The position numbers and the translations under genes were made by a program. The notes under the pieces were generated by a model. The model was not told the DNA's origin. It did not search any database and worked only from the letters and a program-made list of their open reading frames with translations. This document shows, one piece after another, positions 17,979 through 28,068 of a stretch of DNA of 45,730 bases; positions within the stretch are counted from its first letter, which is position 1; the number at the start of each line of letters is the position of its first letter. The stretch is from Planctomycetia bacterium (lineage in GTDB: Bacteria > Planctomycetota > Planctomycetia > Pirellulales > UBA1268), in NCBI GenBank assembly GCA_021414115.1, contig JAIOPD010000061.1:1-45730 (forward strand), read 5' to 3'.

Positions 17979-18964
17979 GATTTCGTTTGGCCGCTGTCCC
18001 GGATTGCCCATGTCTGCAGGATGTCGAGAGGAAGCGTGTCGGTGACGAACTGGACGGCGCCATCGCAAAACAGCAGCACCGCGCCGCCGGGATGCGCGGA
18101 CTGGATCGGCACGCTATTGTCGAAATTCATTCCCGCGACAGCCGTGGTGCCATACTGACCATAAGAACACACCTTTGTTCCCAGGGGCCTGGTATTGATC
18201 ACCGTCGTGTTGAATACTCGCGCATCAGCATTGGGGGTCTGCGGGGCGGCGCGTCTCGATCCCATTAACCAGCTATGCGGAAACATGCCTCGACAGTCGA
18301 ATTGGCCACCGGGAAAAGCCGGATTGTATCCCCAATCACTCGTCTCTCCGACACAGATGACGTTGGAGAGCCCGTCGCGGACATGGGCGGGGGTGACCTG
18401 GCTACAAGCATGAAGTACCCCGTTCCAGGCGTGGTTGTTGGACGCGGATGCCGACGTGTCGTATCTCCCTTTCACATCAATCGCTGACACGGCCCCCGCA
18501 ATTCCAACCATTGATCCGACCTGAACGGGTCCATTCGGGTTCCAGGCCTCCGTGCCTGCAAAACGAGGGCAGGGACTGGTCGGACAAGTAAACGTGGGAA
18601 TCTCGATATTGGCAATAGTTGCGGCGTTCGCCGAATTCCAAGAACTTGTGTTGGGGTTCAGCCGTGAAAACAGCCCGAGTTGCTCGATAAACGGTAAGAG
18701 CCTGTATGGCCATGCCACTCCATAGGACCACGTCGGGGGCGTACCTACGGCGGGCGTTGGAGTTGATCCTGACGGAAATGTTCCCTGTGAAGCGCAATGA
18801 GCCTGGAGCGCGAGGCCGATCTGCCTGAAGTTGTTCAGGCACTGTGCCCTCCGGGCGGCTTCGCGTGCCGACTGCAATCCCGGCAGCACCATCGACACGA
18901 GCAGGCCGATGATCGCGATCACCACGAGCAGTTCGACGAGCGTGAGTCCCCGACGCGGTTTCAT
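17966..18964 (-). CDS. DUF1559 domain-containing prepilin-like protein
   Basis: 332 residues. The N-terminus MKPRRGLTLVELLVVIAIIG is a type IV prepilin (N-methylation) signal with cleavage after Gly. AREAARRAQCLNNFRQIGLAL follows, and the DUF1559 C-terminal signature reads SAHPGGAVLLFCDGAVQFV. These pseudopilin-like proteins are massively expanded in planctomycetes and are exported to the cell surface; their function is unknown. The ATG at 18964 is preferred over a GTG at 18976. The gene lies 20 bp after the autotransporter-repeat PEP-CTERM gene and overlaps the lipoprotein gene, forming a three-gene surface-protein cluster. Confidence 0.9.
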   Translation of the reverse strand: MKPRRGLTLVELLVVIAIIGLLVSMVLPGLQSAREAARRAQCLNNFRQIGLALQAHCASQGTFPSGSTPTPAVGTPPTWSYGVAWPYRLLPFIEQLGLFSRLNPNTSSWNSANAATIANIEIPTFTCPTSPCPRFAGTEAWNPNGPVQVGSMVGIAGAVSAIDVKGRYDTSASASNNHAWNGVLHACSQVTPAHVRDGLSNVICVGETSDWGYNPAFPGGQFDCRGMFPHSWLMGSRRAAPQTPNADARVFNTTVINTRPLGTKVCSYGQYGTTAVAGMNFDNSVPIQSAHPGGAVLLFCDGAVQFVTDTLPLDILQTWAIRDSGQTKSWQQ

Positions 18965-18984
18965 GGTGCGGTTCACCGCAGACT

Positions 18985-21360
18985 TTAGGTGATCCGGCGG
19001 CGCGCCCAGAGGGACCAGCCGACGAGGCCGACTCCCAGGCCGGCGAGAGCGAGCGATCCAGGCTCTGGAACCACAATCACCTGGGCGTTGATCGTGAGGT
19101 CGCGGCGGCTTGAGGCACCGGAGAGATTTTGGTTGTCGTAGAACGAGAGCGTGAACGTCTTTGAGAAAGTGCCCTGGCCCGTGGGATTGAACGTGAACGT
19201 GAACAGGCTGCTCGTGCCGCCGCCGCCGAGATTGTTGAACGTGGTCAGCCCCGATGTGAAGCCGTCGCCATCGGCCGTGAAGGCCGTGAAATCGAGGCCG
19301 GCGGTCAGCCCGGCGCCATACGTCTGGCTGGCGAGATTGAGCAGGTTGTAGGTGAAGTTCTGAATGCCCGCCGCCTGGTCAATGGATCCAAAATCGATGT
19401 TCAAAACGTCCTGCGTGTAGGCATTCGTGATGCCACTCGCCAGAAAACCGGGAGTGGCGTGATCGAGCACGTCGACGGTCACAGAGCCATTCGCCGGCGA
19501 GCCGATTGCGTTCGCATCAGTGAGCGTAAACGAGCCGGTCTGGCTCGCGCCGACGGTCGTGCCGGTAAAGAAGAGGCCAGCGATATTCGTGCTCGTGGAA
19601 TTCGCACCGGCAGTACCGCCGCTCGAGCCGACCACATTCGAGCCATTGGAACTTGCAAAGGAGAGCGTGGACCCGCCCGTGGGCGTGATGTTGGAAACCG
19701 TGTAGCCGAACGCAGTCGAGCCGCCCGTTATGATCGATGTCGCCGCCGGCGTCGCCGTGATGGTGCCAAACTCGGCCTTTCGCTGGGCATCGACCTCGTT
19801 GGCATTCACCGTGTTGTAGCGGAGCAGGTAGTTGGAATTCAGCCCCGTGACGCTTCCAAAGGTGCCGGACACCGACGATCCGGCGACCAGCCTGTAGAGG
19901 CCCGCTCCGGTCGCCATGCTGGTGAGGTCGAGCGTGCTCGTGCCGGCAAGGTTCACTGCTCCGGTTGCCGAGAGCACCACCGTGGATGTCGCGCTTGACG
20001 TCGGTGCCATGGCGATCGTGCCACCCGAGCCCGAGAACGAGAGGCTTCCGATCTGGTTCGTGTAGGTTCCCATGGTGAGTCGGCCCGGCCCACCGTCGCC
20101 GCCCGCATCTGAGCCACCGATCGTCACCGCCGAGTTCGACGGGATAGCGTTATTGGTTGCGAGGGCGAGCGTGCCGCTCGAGTTGATGAAGGTCGGGCCG
20201 GTGTAGCTGTTGGCGGTCGAGAGGGTTGTGAAGCCGTTCTGAACGGCGAGGTCGGAGTTGAGGCTCGTGCCCGTGATGATTCCGGTGACGGTGATGCCCG
20301 CGGAACCGCCTCGCAGTCGCAGCACCGTGCCATTCTTCGTGAGCGTGCCGGAGAGGGCGAGCGAGCCAACGCCGGCATTCGTCACGGCGCCGATGCCGCT
20401 CGACACGGTGATATTCCGTGCGAACGTATCGGCGGCTCCGGTGTAGGTGAGCCCCGCCCCGTTGGCGATACTGATGCCGGAGGTCGCCGCAAGGGCGTTC
20501 TTGTTGGCGAAGCTCAGGACGCCGGCGCTGATCGTCGTCGCACCCGTGAAGCCGTTGGAACCCCCGAGCACGAGTGTGCCGGCCCCCAGCTTGACAAGGC
20601 CGCGTGCGCCACCATTCGCGCCGGTCGTGTCGGCGATCGCGTCATTGATCGTGAACGTGCCGCCAGACGCGTTGCTGGTGTCGAAGCCGAGCGCGGAGCC
20701 GGCATTCATGCCGTTTGCGGTGCTCGTGCTCGAGGCGAGGTTCGTGAGCAGCGTGGTGACGTTGCCCGTGGTAAACTCGCTGCCACCGCCGACGTTGAAG
20801 GCGAGTGTCGCGCCGCTGCCCGTCGAGATGTTCGCTGCGTTCCAGTTTGCCGTGCTTCCGCTGTAGAGCGACGCAGGCCGGCCGAACTGCAGAATGCCGC
20901 CGGTTATAGCCATCGCACCCGTAAAGGTGTTGGTGCCGGTGAGCGACAAGGCCCCCGCTCCCACCTTCGTGAACACGGTGCCTGCAGACCCGGTCGTGCC
21001 GATATTGCCACTGAAGGTCGAGTTCGACCCCGAGGTCGTCACCGTGATCGTGCCAAAGTACGGGATGGCGGCGCTCACGTTCACATCACGGCCATTCAGA
21101 GAGAGTTGGCGGATATATGCACCTCCCGTGCCCCAGCTCAGGCCAGTCGTGTTCGAAAGCGTGATAACGCCGGTACCAGAGGTGACGTTGAGCTGAGCGA
21201 GAGAATAATTGACTGCGTTGACACCAATTGCGACGTTCAGATCGACGTTGGCGTTGCCGGCGCTGGTGTCGATATTCAGGACGCCTGTGTCGCTAAAGGC
21301 CGTTCCCAGCATGCCCCGACAGGGACCCAGACCCGATGATGCCCGCGGTTGGGAATGCAA
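18985..21360 (-). CDS. C-terminal part of split autotransporter-repeat PEP-CTERM protein
   Basis: 791 codons of a beta-helical adhesin-like protein with no signal peptide. It is built of autotransporter-associated repeats (for example GTLVLGGSNGFTGATTISAG, LSLTGTNTFTGAMAITGG) and ends in a PEP-CTERM tail VPEPGSLALAGLGVG...WARRR. The first 16 residues are out-of-frame sequence; homology to the upstream fragment starts at MLGTAFSDTG (Met at 21312). The N-terminal half with the signal peptide lies directly upstream in another frame (21293-23176). The two together give a normal exported protein of about 1,390 residues, so this piece is probably not made, or not exported, by itself. Confidence 0.75.
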   Translation of the reverse strand: MHSQPRASSGLGPCRGMLGTAFSDTGVLNIDTSAGNANVDLNVAIGVNAVNYSLAQLNVTSGTGVITLSNTTGLSWGTGGAYIRQLSLNGRDVNVSAAIPYFGTITVTTSGSNSTFSGNIGTTGSAGTVFTKVGAGALSLTGTNTFTGAMAITGGILQFGRPASLYSGSTANWNAANISTGSGATLAFNVGGGSEFTTGNVTTLLTNLASSTSTANGMNAGSALGFDTSNASGGTFTINDAIADTTGANGGARGLVKLGAGTLVLGGSNGFTGATTISAGVLSFANKNALAATSGISIANGAGLTYTGAADTFARNITVSSGIGAVTNAGVGSLALSGTLTKNGTVLRLRGGSAGITVTGIITGTSLNSDLAVQNGFTTLSTANSYTGPTFINSSGTLALATNNAIPSNSAVTIGGSDAGGDGGPGRLTMGTYTNQIGSLSFSGSGGTIAMAPTSSATSTVVLSATGAVNLAGTSTLDLTSMATGAGLYRLVAGSSVSGTFGSVTGLNSNYLLRYNTVNANEVDAQRKAEFGTITATPAATSIITGGSTAFGYTVSNITPTGGSTLSFASSNGSNVVGSSGGTAGANSTSTNIAGLFFTGTTVGASQTGSFTLTDANAIGSPANGSVTVDVLDHATPGFLASGITNAYTQDVLNIDFGSIDQAAGIQNFTYNLLNLASQTYGAGLTAGLDFTAFTADGDGFTSGLTTFNNLGGGGTSSLFTFTFNPTGQGTFSKTFTLSFYDNQNLSGASSRRDLTINAQVIVVPEPGSLALAGLGVGLVGWSLWARRRIT
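21176..21316 (-). repeat. 141-bp block identical to 22362-22502
   Basis: These 141 bp match 22362-22502 at every base, although the flanking repeat sequence has diverged clearly. The block encodes the segment around NIDTSAGNANVDLNVAIGVN in both places. It ends exactly where the frameshift begins, which suggests recent gene conversion, a duplication, or an assembly problem at this edge. Confidence 0.85.
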
Positions 21361-23176
21361 CAGAGCCCGTCGAGCGGTTAAAGACGAGATTGCCGTTATT
21401 CACGATCGCGTTGGTGCCGAGGCTGCCGGTCGTTCCCCCGTTTCCAACCTGCAGTGTGCCGCTGCTGACAGTCGTAGTTCCTGAATAGGTGTTCGCGCCT
21501 GTGAGTATCAGGGATCCAGCGCCGCGCTGTTCCAGTGACCCGGCTCCCGAGATAGCGCTCGCGACCGTCACGCTGTCGGATCGATTGAAGACGAGTGCCC
21601 CGTTGTTCGTGATCGCGCCGGTGCCAATGCTGCCGATCGTGCCTCCGTTGCCTACTTGGAGCGTGCCGCTGCTCACGGTCGTGGTTCCCGAGTAGGTGTT
21701 CGTGCCTGTGAGGATCAGCGATCCAGAACCGCTCTGCGTCAGTGACCCGGCTCCCGAAATTGGATTGCCGACAGACACACTATTCGAGCGATTAAAAACC
21801 AGAGATGCATTGTTGACAACCGCGGCGGTTCCGAGGCTCCCAGTTGTCCCTCCGCTACCGACTTGGAGCGCACCGCTGCTGACGGTTGTGGTTCCCGAGT
21901 AGGTGTTTGCACCTGTGAGGATCAGCGATCCAGAACCGCTCTGCGTCAGTGACCCGGTTCCCGAGATACCGCTCGCGACCGTCACGCTGTCGGAGCGGCT
22001 GAACACAAGCGCCCCGCTATTCGCAATCGCACCCGACCCAAGACTGCCCGCCGTGCCGCCATTCCCAACCTGGAGCGTGCCGGCGTTGATGGCCGTATCG
22101 CCCGCATACGTGTTGTTGGCAGTAATGATCAGTAGGCCGTCACCTGCCTTTGTGAACACGGTGCCGGTGGACCCCGTCGTGCCGATGGTGCCGCTGAAGG
22201 TCGAGTTTGAACCTGAGTTCGTAACAGTGATCCTGCCGAAATACGGGATGTTGGCACTCACATTCACATCGCGGCCGCTGAGAGTGAGTTGGCGGATATA
22301 AGCGTTGCTGGTCACGCCCCAGCTCGCGCCAGTTGTATTGGAGATCGTGATGACGCCGGTGCCAGAGGTGACGTTGAGCTGAGCGAGAGAATAATTGACT
22401 GCGTTGACACCAATTGCGACGTTCAGATCGACGTTGGCGTTGCCGGCGCTGGTGTCGATATTCAGGACGCCTGTGTCGCTAAAGGCCGTTCCCAGCATGC
22501 CCGCGCTTGTCAGTGATAGTGACCCTGATCCGGTAATGCCGGCATTCGGGAGTGCAACGGAGCCCGTCGAGCGGTTGTAGACGAGATTGCCGTTGTTCAC
22601 GATTGCGCCCGTGCCAAGGCTGCCGCTGGTTCCTCCATCGCCAACCTGAAGAGTGCCAGCGTTGACGGTGGTGGTGCCGTTGTAGGTGTTGGCAGACGTG
22701 AGCACGAGCGTTCCGACGCCCGACTTGCGAAGCCCGACTGTTCCCGCCAAGACCGAGCTGATGGTTGTCGTGTCGCTTTGGATCGCGAGCGCCGATGTCG
22801 AGCCGCTCATCGTGATCGTGCCCCCGGTGAGCGTGTAGGTCCCAGCAGCGGTGAAGTCAGTCACCGTCCGCGTGCCCGCAACCGTGATCGAGCCGGTTCC
22901 AGAACTCGTCAGCACTGCCGCATTGTTATCTACCCACGCGATGTTGCCCGCGCCTGTCGTCCAGTTGGCCGACGTCACGTCCCACGTGCGATTGCTTGCA
23001 GCCGTCCAGGTGTACTGAGCAAAGCAGTTGGCCGACGGCCACGAGAGCATCGCGCAGAGAATCGCTGCCCGGGAGATCCACGATCGCTTCGCCGGCGCCC
23101 ACGGCTTGCCGCTGCTTGCAAACACGCGGCCAATGACAGCCACACCGATGAAGTTCAAGTTGCTGGAAAGCGTCAT
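21293..23176 (-). CDS. N-terminal part of split autotransporter-repeat PEP-CTERM protein
   Basis: 627 codons. A long N-terminal signal (RSWISRAAILCAMLSWPSANCFAQ) precedes beta-helix repeats of about 69 residues, each following the pattern GSLILTGANTYSGTTTVSSG, TLQVGNGG, GSLGT.AIVNNG.LVFNRS. The frame ends soon after GIIGSGSLS with unrelated residues, while the natural continuation GMLGTAFSDTG is in the next frame. Comparing this site with the first copy of the same motif at about 22500 shows a net loss of 11 bp here. It has no sorting tail, so the product would be secreted without a PEP-CTERM anchor. Confidence 0.75.
   Translation of the reverse strand: MTLSSNLNFIGVAVIGRVFASSGKPWAPAKRSWISRAAILCAMLSWPSANCFAQYTWTAASNRTWDVTSANWTTGAGNIAWVDNNAAVLTSSGTGSITVAGTRTVTDFTAAGTYTLTGGTITMSGSTSALAIQSDTTTISSVLAGTVGLRKSGVGTLVLTSANTYNGTTTVNAGTLQVGDGGTSGSLGTGAIVNNGNLVYNRSTGSVALPNAGITGSGSLSLTSAGMLGTAFSDTGVLNIDTSAGNANVDLNVAIGVNAVNYSLAQLNVTSGTGVITISNTTGASWGVTSNAYIRQLTLSGRDVNVSANIPYFGRITVTNSGSNSTFSGTIGTTGSTGTVFTKAGDGLLIITANNTYAGDTAINAGTLQVGNGGTAGSLGSGAIANSGALVFSRSDSVTVASGISGTGSLTQSGSGSLILTGANTYSGTTTVSSGALQVGSGGTTGSLGTAAVVNNASLVFNRSNSVSVGNPISGAGSLTQSGSGSLILTGTNTYSGTTTVSSGTLQVGNGGTIGSIGTGAITNNGALVFNRSDSVTVASAISGAGSLEQRGAGSLILTGANTYSGTTTVSSGTLQVGNGGTTGSLGTNAIVNNGNLVFNRSTGSVAFPTAGIIGSGSLSGHAGNGL
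21489..22109 (-). repeat. Three tandem 207-bp coding repeats
   Basis: Units at 21489-21695, 21696-21902 and 21903-22109 have a fixed 207-bp (69-codon) period with no length change. Each encodes one beta-helix repeat of the large PEP-CTERM protein. Identity between neighbours is high enough for slippage or recombination. Confidence 0.8.
22362..22502 (-). repeat. 141-bp block identical to 21176-21316
   Basis: Partner of the identical block described at 21176-21316. Here the reading frame continues normally across the right edge (ITGSGSLSLTSAGMLGTAF), so this copy shows what the broken one should look like. Confidence 0.85.
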
Positions 23177-23431
23177 GTTCGCAGCCCCCGGACCAAGCCG
23201 ACTTTTGTGGCTAACCTTCCAATTCGTTGAATCCTATGGCGAACAAAGGTCAGCCGCACGTCGTTCTTTTATCCACGCTGCCCGCGGGTCAATCCAGCTC
23301 TATTCCCAGCAAAAACGGAAAAACGCTCGTCCCGCTGCCGATCGCTCGATGACGTCCTCCCCGTTTCTTGATCCATCCGGGATGTTAGGTTGTTTTGACC
23401 TTGGCATCACCAGAAAGGGCGAGTTTTTCGG

Positions 23432-23590
23432 ATGGGAAAGAAGCATTCACAGAAGAGCAAATCGCGTTCGCGCTGAGGCAGACGGAATCGGGAACGCCGG
23501 TGGCCGAGATCATCCGCGGGCTGGGGATCAGCGAGCAGCCCCTCTGCCGATGGAAGAAGCGGTTCGCAGGACTCGGCATCGGCGACCGCG
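23432..23590 (+). pseudogene. IS3-family transposase OrfA remnant
   Basis: The plus strand encodes EAFTEEQIAFALRQTESGTP, then VAEIIRGLGISEQPLCRWKKRFAGLGIGD, the N-terminal helix-turn-helix of IS3/IS407-type OrfA. The natural ATG at 23432 (MGKK...) is one base out of frame with this segment, and similarity ends after about 50 residues, so it is a broken fragment. OrfB and terminal inverted repeats are not visible. It lies in the 514-bp gap (23177-23690) between the split adhesin gene and DUF1501 copy A; the rest of that gap holds the adhesin promoter region and nothing else recognisable. Confidence 0.65.
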
Positions 23591-23690
23591 CCCCGACGGC
23601 AATCAGCCGTAGCATTCTCGTCGCGTCGCGGCACTATCGGTGCGTCGTGGGCGAGCGGTTTGACCGACTCCATCACCCGCCGTTGTTCCG

Positions 23691-25202
23691 TCAGCTTGTC
23701 ATCCCCTGGTTGGCTTGCTTTGGCTGGGCCAGAATCTCCTTGATCACATGGCCGTGGACGTCGGTGAGCCGGCGGTCGAAGCCGTTGTGGCGGAATGAAA
23801 GGCGAGTGTTGTCGAGGCCGAGCAGGTGGAGGATCGTGGCGTTGAAATCGTAGAGCGAAAGCGTGTTCTCGACCGCCTTGACGCCCAAGTCGTCGGTCAC
23901 GCCATGGCTCACCCCCGGCTTGACGCCAGCGCCGGTCATCCAGCAGGTGAAGCCGTCAGGGTTGTGATCGCGACCCTTGACCCCCTTCTGGAAGAATGGC
24001 ATCCGGCCGAACTCCGTGCACCAGACGACGAGCGTGTCGGCGAGCAGGCCGCGCTGCTTGAGATCCTTGATGAGGGCCGCCGCCGGCTGATCGAGAATCG
24101 CCGCATGGACGTCGTATTGCTCCTTGAGCTTCGAGTGGCCGTCCCAGTTGAGGGCTCCACCGCTGGCATAGGCCCCGTTGAAGAGTTGCACGAACCGCAC
24201 ACCCTTTTCGATCAGCCGCCGGGCGAGGATGCAGTTGCGGGCGAACGCCGCCTTGAGCGGGTTCGACTCGTCGTCGGCCCCGTAGGCCTTCAGCGTGGCC
24301 GCCGACTCGGTCGAGAGGTCGTTGAGCGTCGGCATCGAGAGTTGCATCCGGGCGGCCAGTTCATAGCTGGCGATCCGGGCGGCCAGTGAATTGTCCTCGG
24401 GATGCTGCGCGAGGTGGTGCTCGTTCATGCGCACGAGCAGATCGCGGGCCGCGCGGTCGCCGGCAGCGGAAATGCCGCCCGCCGGCCGCAGGTGCCGCAC
24501 CGGATCCTTCGCGCTCAGCGTCGTGCCCTGGAACTCGGCGGGCAGGAAGCCCGGCCCCCAGTTGTTGCTGCTCGCCTGCGGCACGCCGCGCGGATCGAGG
24601 ATCGAGACGAACGCAGGCAGATCCTGGTTCTCACTGCCCAGGGCGTAGGTCACCCAGGCGCCGATGCTCGGAAACCCGTCGAAGATCGAGCCGGTCGAGA
24701 GAAAATTCTCCGCCGGGCCATGGGTGTTGGTCTTGCTCGTGAGCGAATGGACGAAGGCGATGTCGTCGGTGAGTTCGGCTAGGTGCGGAATCATCTCCGA
24801 CACCATCTTTCCCGTCTGGCCGCGGGGCTTGAACTCGTACTGCGGCCGGGCGAGGTTGCCGGCAGGTCCCTGAAACGTGACGGCGGGCCCACCGGGCAGC
24901 GGCTTGTCGTCCCACTTGATGAGTTCGGGCTTCCAGTCCCAGGTTTCAAGTTGGCTGACCGCCCCGGCGCAGAAGATCACGAGCACATTTTTTGCCTTGG
25001 GGGCGAAATGCGGCGGCCTCGGGGTATACGGATGAGCCGGGTCGATCGTGGGGCGAATCGGTTCGGTGGCGGCGAGCAGGTTGTCGCTCGCCAGCAGGCT
25101 CGACAGGGCGATCGAGGTCAGGGCCGAAGCCGAGTCGCCGAGGAAACCGCGGCGGTCAAGCAGCCGGCGGCCGCCGGTTGAAAGGCGTTCCGGAAATGTC
25201 AT
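23691..25202 (-). CDS. DUF1501 exported protein, operon copy A
   Basis: A 503-residue DUF1501 protein (alkaline-phosphatase/sulfatase-like fold, activity unproven). It has a Tat-type signal [20 protein letters not shown] and conserved segments [46 protein letters not shown]-like [30 protein letters not shown] and [15 protein letters not shown]. The ATG at 25202 follows AGGAG. It lies 35 bp after PSD1 copy A and is the last gene of the sigma-FecR-PSD1-DUF1501 operon. By eye it differs from copy B at only about 16 of 490 positions. It also carries an 11-residue C-terminal extension ([11 protein letters not shown]) absent from copy B, next to the IS remnant. Confidence 0.92.
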   Translation of the reverse strand: MTFPERLSTGGRRLLDRRGFLGDSASALTSIALSSLLASDNLLAATEPIRPTIDPAHPYTPRPPHFAPKAKNVLVIFCAGAVSQLETWDWKPELIKWDDKPLPGGPAVTFQGPAGNLARPQYEFKPRGQTGKMVSEMIPHLAELTDDIAFVHSLTSKTNTHGPAENFLSTGSIFDGFPSIGAWVTYALGSENQDLPAFVSILDPRGVPQASSNNWGPGFLPAEFQGTTLSAKDPVRHLRPAGGISAAGDRAARDLLVRMNEHHLAQHPEDNSLAARIASYELAARMQLSMPTLNDLSTESAATLKAYGADDESNPLKAAFARNCILARRLIEKGVRFVQLFNGAYASGGALNWDGHSKLKEQYDVHAAILDQPAAALIKDLKQRGLLADTLVVWCTEFGRMPFFQKGVKGRDHNPDGFTCWMTGAGVKPGVSHGVTDDLGVKAVENTLSLYDFNATILHLLGLDNTRLSFRHNGFDRRLTDVHGHVIKEILAQPKQANQGMTS

Positions 25203-25237
25203 CGCTGCACTCCTGCGGAAAGGGGACGGCTCGGGCT

Positions 25238-28060
25238 TCAGGGAACGAACAAAAACTCGTTGCTGTTGAAGATCACACGGCACAGTGTGGCCAGGCCGTG
25301 TTCGCGGACGACGGCCTCGGCGGCACTCATCTCAAGGGCGTCGGGCGACCGCGTGAACGCGAACTGGAAGGCACGATCGATCTGCCTGCGGACCGGATCG
25401 CTGTGGGGCTTGGTCGCGGCAGGCTCCGCCGTGATGTCGGCCTCGATGCGAGCGGCCAGAGCCTGCGCCTCATGAAACGTAAATGGGCTGTTGAAGAGGT
25501 TCAGCGCCTGGATCGGCGTCGTGGACTGCCGGCGGCGGGCCATCGACTGGCCGGCATCGGGGCAGTCGAAGGCGCCGAAGACGTCGTCCCGCTCCATCCG
25601 CACCTTGTGGGCGTAGATCATCCGCCGCCGGCCGCCGGCATCGAACGATTCGATCGGCGGAAATCCGGAAAGGCCGCCGCGCGATCTGAAGAGATCGAAC
25701 CCGCGGCCGCCCATCTGGAGATTCAGCCGGCCGCTCACGGCGAGCATCGTGTCGCGGATCGTCTCCGCCTCGAGCCGCCGGGGCGGAAACCGCCACAGGA
25801 GCCTGGTGTCGGCGTCTTTCGCGAGGCCCGTGGTATTCGCTGCGCTCGCCTGGCGGAACGTGGCCGACCCCATGATCAGCCGATGCAGGTGTTTGACCGA
25901 CCAGCCGCTGTCCACGAACTCGGCAGCGAGCCAGTCGAGGAGCTCCGGATGCACGGGCTTCGAGCCGTTGCGGCCGAGGTCGTTCGGCGTGTCGACGATA
26001 CCGGTGCCAAAGTGCCACTGCCAGATCCGATTCACCATCACACGGGCCGGCAGCGGATGCTTCGGATCGGTGAGCCAGGTCGCGAGGCCGCGGCGGCGGT
26101 CGGGCTCCGGAGCGTCTTTCGCCAAGCTGACGGGCGCGACCAGTCCGGCAAAAGTTACAATCGACTCCGGAGCCAGCTCTTCCTTGCGCTGCTCGGCGTC
26201 GCCACGATTGAGGAGGTGCACGGGGTGCGGAGTCTTGAAGTTGCCAGCAAACACACGAGTGTCGCGAACGATTGTTTGAATCCGGGCCTGGAGCGAGGTC
26301 TTCTCCTTTTCCAAGGCCGCGACCGTTCGCTGCTCTTCGGGCGACAGCCCTGTCAGGTTCGTTTTTTCCTTTGTGCCGAAGGGCAGACGGTCGGTCGAAT
26401 CGGCCACGAGCGTCCAGGCGTCATCGCCGCCCGTGGCGGCTGAAACCTCGATCCGATACGACGTCGGGGTGCGATCCTTGAATTTCTCAGTTCGGTCCCG
26501 TCCCCACACGATCCGCTCGATCGTGACCGGTTCCTTGAACTCGAGCATCACCCAGCCGTTGTTTCGCGTGGCGGCCATCCAACTGCGGCCGTTGCCGTAT
26601 TGACCGTCGTTGATGTGCTCCAGTTCGTGCACGCCTGCCGTGACGAGGTTGCCGGATGACGACGCCTTCGTCCCCGCCGACGCCAGGGCGACGTTGCGGC
26701 CTTCACCGTCGAAAACCTCGAGTTCGTCGATGCAAGGCTCATATACATTCGTATCAAGGATCGTGAACCGCAGCCTCCGGGCCGACACGGCCGCGATACG
26801 CTCGGTATTCAGATGCGGCGTGACAGGCGGCCGCGTATAGCCGGCACGGGCGAGCGGCTGGTAGCGAGGGAGTTCGACGTCGATCGCGGTGATCCGTCTT
26901 CGGGCGTCGTCATGCTCCTTGCGGAGCGCGAAAGCCTCGGGCGTCTCAAGCATCCGCTCACCGTATTCGACGCCGGCGAAGAAGGCCTGCAGCGAGTAGT
27001 AGTCGCGGGCGGTTACGGGATCGAACTTGTGGTCGTGGCAACGGGCACAGCCGACCGTAAGACCCAGGACCGTGTCGGACACATTGACAATGATGTCGTT
27101 GAGGGCATCCTGGCGGGCCGCCCGCTTGGATACATCGTCGGCGCCGATCTGCCCGGGGAGCAGCACGGCCGCCGTCACGAGAAACCCGGTCGAGGCCTCC
27201 TTGCCCGGCTCGCCGCCGGCGATCTGCTCCCGCACGAACTGGTCGTAGGGCAGGTCGGCGTTGAACGCCGAAATGCAATAGTCGCGGTAGGGCCAGGCGT
27301 TCGGACGCTCGGTATTCACTTCATAGCCGTGCGTGTCGGCGTAGCGGATGACGTCGAGCCAGTGCTGGGCGTAGCGCTCGCCGTAGCGGGGCGACGCAAG
27401 CAGCCGTTCGATGACCCGCTCATGCGCGCCAGGCGAGGTGTCGGACGCGAACTGTTCGACTTCTTCGGGCGTGGGCGGAAGGCCTGTCAGGTCAAACGTT
27501 GCCCGCCGCAGCCACGCGCGGCGGTCTGCTTCAGGCGAGGGCTTCAGGCCTTCAGCCTCGAGGCGAGCGAGGATGAAGCGATCGATGTCGTTTTTCGGCC
27601 ATGCGCTGTCGTGGACCGCAGGCACGGCCGGCCGCTCGAACGGCTTGAAGGACCAGTGGTCTGTCTTGTCTACGACCTTCGCCGTATCGACACCATCGGG
27701 CCAGACGGCGCCGGCGTTTACCCATGCGACGAGCCGTTCAATGTCGGCTGCCGCAAGCGGCGGTACGTCGGACTCCTTCGGCGGCATCCGCAGATCGGGG
27801 TCGTCGCCTCGTGCGAACTGCACAAGCGGACTCTCGTCGGGCTTGCCGGGCACGATGGCAGGCCCCCAGCCATCGCCCCCCTTGAACGCCGCTTCCTTCA
27901 AGTCCAGTCGTAGTCCACTCTTGGCCTGCTCGCCCGCGTGGCAGGCGTAGCAGTGCTTTTCGATCAGCGGACGGATGTCGTGCACGAAATCGGGCGCGGC
28001 GGCGCGGGCGGCCCCACTGCACATGCATACGATCGCGACAAAGGGAAACACGTGACGCAT
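25238..28060 (-). CDS. PSD1 and planctomycete cytochrome C domain protein, copy A
   Basis: About 940 residues, exported. A signal peptide precedes the PSCyt1 haem motif CYACH (37-41), then DUF1549/PSCyt2 with [18 protein letters not shown] and a second haem-type motif [11 protein letters not shown] near residue 340. A discoidin-like insert follows ([17 protein letters not shown] to [15 protein letters not shown]). The C-terminal DUF1553/PSD1 domain has [20 protein letters not shown] and [20 protein letters not shown]. The ATG at 28060 is chosen because GAGGGC lies just upstream; a GTG at 28072 overlapping the FecR stop is also possible. The family pairs with DUF1501 proteins, probably as a periplasmic complex of unknown chemistry. 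Confidence 0.92.
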   Translation of the reverse strand: MRHVFPFVAIVCMCSGAARAAAPDFVHDIRPLIEKHCYACHAGEQAKSGLRLDLKEAAFKGGDGWGPAIVPGKPDESPLVQFARGDDPDLRMPPKESDVPPLAAADIERLVAWVNAGAVWPDGVDTAKVVDKTDHWSFKPFERPAVPAVHDSAWPKNDIDRFILARLEAEGLKPSPEADRRAWLRRATFDLTGLPPTPEEVEQFASDTSPGAHERVIERLLASPRYGERYAQHWLDVIRYADTHGYEVNTERPNAWPYRDYCISAFNADLPYDQFVREQIAGGEPGKEASTGFLVTAAVLLPGQIGADDVSKRAARQDALNDIIVNVSDTVLGLTVGCARCHDHKFDPVTARDYYSLQAFFAGVEYGERMLETPEAFALRKEHDDARRRITAIDVELPRYQPLARAGYTRPPVTPHLNTERIAAVSARRLRFTILDTNVYEPCIDELEVFDGEGRNVALASAGTKASSSGNLVTAGVHELEHINDGQYGNGRSWMAATRNNGWVMLEFKEPVTIERIVWGRDRTEKFKDRTPTSYRIEVSAATGGDDAWTLVADSTDRLPFGTKEKTNLTGLSPEEQRTVAALEKEKTSLQARIQTIVRDTRVFAGNFKTPHPVHLLNRGDAEQRKEELAPESIVTFAGLVAPVSLAKDAPEPDRRRGLATWLTDPKHPLPARVMVNRIWQWHFGTGIVDTPNDLGRNGSKPVHPELLDWLAAEFVDSGWSVKHLHRLIMGSATFRQASAANTTGLAKDADTRLLWRFPPRRLEAETIRDTMLAVSGRLNLQMGGRGFDLFRSRGGLSGFPPIESFDAGGRRRMIYAHKVRMERDDVFGAFDCPDAGQSMARRRQSTTPIQALNLFNSPFTFHEAQALAARIEADITAEPAATKPHSDPVRRQIDRAFQFAFTRSPDALEMSAAEAVVREHGLATLCRVIFNSNEFLFVP

Positions 28061-28068
28061 AACTGCCC

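Noticed and set aside
21293-21360. Programmed ribosomal frameshift in the adhesin gene
   Set aside because: The frame change results from an 11-bp net length difference with scrambled sequence, and no slippery heptamer or stop-codon slip site is present.
21489-22301. Regular plus-strand open frames of 68 codons with a 207-bp period, suggesting a CRISPR-like or repeat-protein array
   Set aside because: The period is that of the beta-helix coding repeats on the minus strand; the units are too long and too variable for CRISPR and have no direct-repeat/spacer alternation.
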